Part shown: positions 62,655 through 64,000 of the stretch, one piece after another
Layout: each line of letters starts with the position of its first letter
Numbering within the stretch: position 1 is the stretch's first letter
Origin: Alistipes sp.
GTDB taxonomy: Bacteria; Bacteroidota; Bacteroidia; Bacteroidales; Rikenellaceae
Assembly: GCA_022767745.1 (NCBI GenBank)
Contig: JALENN010000010.1
Span: forward strand, 360,613 to 424,612
Length of the DNA: 64,000 bases
Direction of reading: 5' to 3'
Notes under the pieces: model-generated
Database searches by the model: none
Told to the model about the DNA's origin: nothing
What the model saw: the letters and a program-made list of their open reading frames with translations, nothing else
Made by a program: the position numbers and the translations under genes

Positions 62655-63518
62655 ATGAACGATAAGATGAAGAATCTCTGGGTGCGCTCGCTGAGCGGAG
62701 CGATACTCGTAGTCGTAGTGCTGGGTGCCATCCTGTGGTCTAAGTGGAGTTTCGCCGCTCTGCTCATGGCAATACTCCTCGGCGGCGAATGGGAGTTCTA
62801 CCGCATGGCCCAGAAGGCCGGTTACTCGCCGCAGAAGATGCTGGGATATGTCGCCGGAGCCATAATACTTATGGTGGCTTTCATCATAATGTGGCTCGTC
62901 GACGAGCACTCGAGCGCAAGCACGCAATACCTGATGATAGCCGTGGGACTGGTACTCTACATAATGATGCTCATACCCGTGATGTTCATCTGCGAGCTCT
63001 ACCGCAAAAGCCCCACCCCTATTGCAAACATCGGATCGACGCTCATGGGCATCGTCTATGTGGCCATGCCGCTGGCGCTGCTCTTCTTCATACCGCTGCT
63101 GCTGGGACGCGGCGTATGGAGCCCCTGGGCGCTCATATTCTACATATTCATCATCTGGGCAAACGACGTGTGCGCCTACCTCGTGGGCATGAGCATAGGC
63201 AAGCACCGCCTCTTCCAGCGCATCTCGCCCAAGAAGTCGTGGGAGGGATTCGTCGGCGGCCTCGTTGGTGCCATGGGAATGGGATATGTGGCTTCGACCT
63301 TCATGGAGGGTACACACGCCATATGGATAGGCATGGCCCTCATAGCCGCCGTGACGGGCGTCTTCGGCGACCTTGTGGAGTCGCTGCTCAAGCGCTCGGT
63401 CGATGTCAAGGATTCGGGAAACATACTCCCGGGACACGGAGGATGGCTCGACCGCTTCGATGCACTGCTGCTGTCGATCCCCTTCGTATTCATATACCTC
63501 GTATTCTGTATCAATTAG
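62655..63518 (+). CDS. cdsA: Phosphatidate cytidylyltransferase
   Basis: 287 residues, an integral membrane enzyme with about seven to eight helices. It makes CDP-diacylglycerol from phosphatidate and CTP. The family signature is complete: S-L-L-K-R-S-V-D-V-K-D-S-G, then P-G-H-G-G-W-L-D-R-F-D near residue 265, with the metal-binding Asp residues. It lies 24 bases after ftsH and 20 bases before psd, so phospholipid synthesis genes follow the protease. Confidence 0.96.
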   Translation: MNDKMKNLWVRSLSGAILVVVVLGAILWSKWSFAALLMAILLGGEWEFYRMAQKAGYSPQKMLGYVAGAIILMVAFIIMWLVDEHSSASTQYLMIAVGLVLYIMMLIPVMFICELYRKSPTPIANIGSTLMGIVYVAMPLALLFFIPLLLGRGVWSPWALIFYIFIIWANDVCAYLVGMSIGKHRLFQRISPKKSWEGFVGGLVGAMGMGYVASTFMEGTHAIWIGMALIAAVTGVFGDLVESLLKRSVDVKDSGNILPGHGGWLDRFDALLLSIPFVFIYLVFCIN

Positions 63519-63538
63519 AACATTAACAGACTCAAGCC

Positions 63539-64000
63539 ATGAAGATAAACAAGGAAGGCTACAAGATCATCGCAATCTCGGGATTCATCTGTCTCGTATT
63601 CTGGTTGCTGCTATACTATTTCGAGAGCAAGCATTCGGGCGTGGGGCTGCTCGTCACCGGAGCCCTGTTGCTCATTATCTTCTGGTTCTTCATCGTGGCC
63701 TTCTTCCGCGAGCCGCGCCGTGTCAAGATACACGACCCCGAGCTGGTATTCTCGCCCTGCGACGGCCGTGTCGTCGTAACCGAAATCGTACATGACGACG
63801 AGTATCTCAAGGAGAACATGCTGCAGATATCGATCTTCATGTCGATAACCAACGTTCACATGAACTGGGTTCCCGTGAGCGGCAAGGTCGAGTACTACAA
63901 GTACCACCCCGGCCGTTTCCTCATAGCCTACCACCCCAAGTCGTCGACCGAGAACGAGCGTACCACGACCGTCGTCCGCATGGAGAACGGCAAGCCCATC
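63539..64000 (+). CDS. psd: Phosphatidylserine decarboxylase-family protein, 3' partial
   Basis: 154 codons from ATG 63539 run in frame to the end of the window. Two N-terminal hydrophobic helices (about 10-29 and 36-54) precede F-F-R-E-P-R-R near residue 57 and V-F-S-P-C-D-G-R-V near 72, then M-S-I-T-N-V-H-M-N-W near 102. These are conserved in the short, archaeal-type phosphatidylserine decarboxylases common in Bacteroidota. The pyruvoyl-forming site lies beyond the window. It would convert phosphatidylserine to phosphatidylethanolamine downstream of CdsA. Confidence 0.93.
   Translation, partial: MKINKEGYKIIAISGFICLVFWLLLYYFESKHSGVGLLVTGALLLIIFWFFIVAFFREPRRVKIHDPELVFSPCDGRVVVTEIVHDDEYLKENMLQISIFMSITNVHMNWVPVSGKVEYYKYHPGRFLIAYHPKSSTENERTTTVVRMENGKPI

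Noticed and set aside
1..64000. tRNA, rRNA, CRISPR arrays, insertion sequences or prophage
   Set aside because: No cloverleaf-like segments, direct-repeat arrays, transposase motifs or phage structural genes were recognised in any gap or frame. tRNA genes are easily missed by eye, so a tRNA search would be decisive.

Overview
The window is a GC-rich chromosomal segment of a Bacteroidota bacterium, most likely an Alistipes-like member of the Rikenellaceae. The phylum call rests on a SusC/SusD pair, promoters of the Bacteroidota type (TTG or TTTG, about 19-20 bases, TAnnTTTG) in front of many genes, an Rnf operon in the order B-C-D-G-E-A, a 4-alpha-glucanotransferase with N-terminal CBM20 starch-binding modules, and a NagB/PIG-L fusion known from this phylum. 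The genus is inferred from the GC-rich composition. I see no phage, insertion sequence, CRISPR array, rRNA or tRNA gene. Most of the window is core metabolism.

Layout. 1-9 kb: end of a YccF-type membrane protein, malQ with an MFS exporter, a TonB-dependent outer-membrane receptor, and ribokinase with an AlkD-type DNA glycosylase. 8.6-17 kb: an S41 peptidase, an amino-sugar/nucleoside unit (NagB/PIG-L fusion, nagB, deoD), a secreted glycerophosphodiesterase and an NCS2 nucleobase permease. 17-22 kb: a SusC/SusD pair behind a long AT-rich leader, with no enzyme or regulator beside it. 22.5-27.4 kb: a TPR protein, tadA, aspS, a 2-hydroxyacid-dehydrogenase-like protein and a 54-residue rubredoxin. 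27.5-34.8 kb: nadE-rseC-rnfBCDGEA, a probable operon joining NAD synthesis to ferredoxin:NAD oxidoreduction. 34.9-41.8 kb: a zinc-ribbon coiled-coil protein, a Nif3-like protein, a MerR-type regulator, an rRNA methyltransferase, a deoxynucleoside kinase, a hypothetical gene, trkA and a Cys-rich small membrane protein. 41.9-47 kb: DUF2461, an NAD(P)-binding protein in an AT-richer patch, rpmA/rplU, cysQ and an acyl-CoA ligase. 47.4-55.1 kb: a dipeptidyl peptidase III lipoprotein, DoxX, panC-panD, a frameshifted DUF456 gene and an M16 peptidase lipoprotein. 55.2-64 kb: trpS-clc-HAD diverging from oxyR, then rsfS-ftsH-cdsA-psd running off the end.

I did not find a clear undescribed multi-gene system. 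The most interesting signals are familiar enzymes whose catalytic residues are missing: NAD synthetase without the glutaminase cysteine, a NagB domain with Gln at both usual acid/base positions, and a 2-hydroxyacid dehydrogenase fold without its Arg and His. Next are the frameshifted DUF456 gene, the SusC/SusD pair with distinct codon use, and the adjoining oxyR/trpS promoters.
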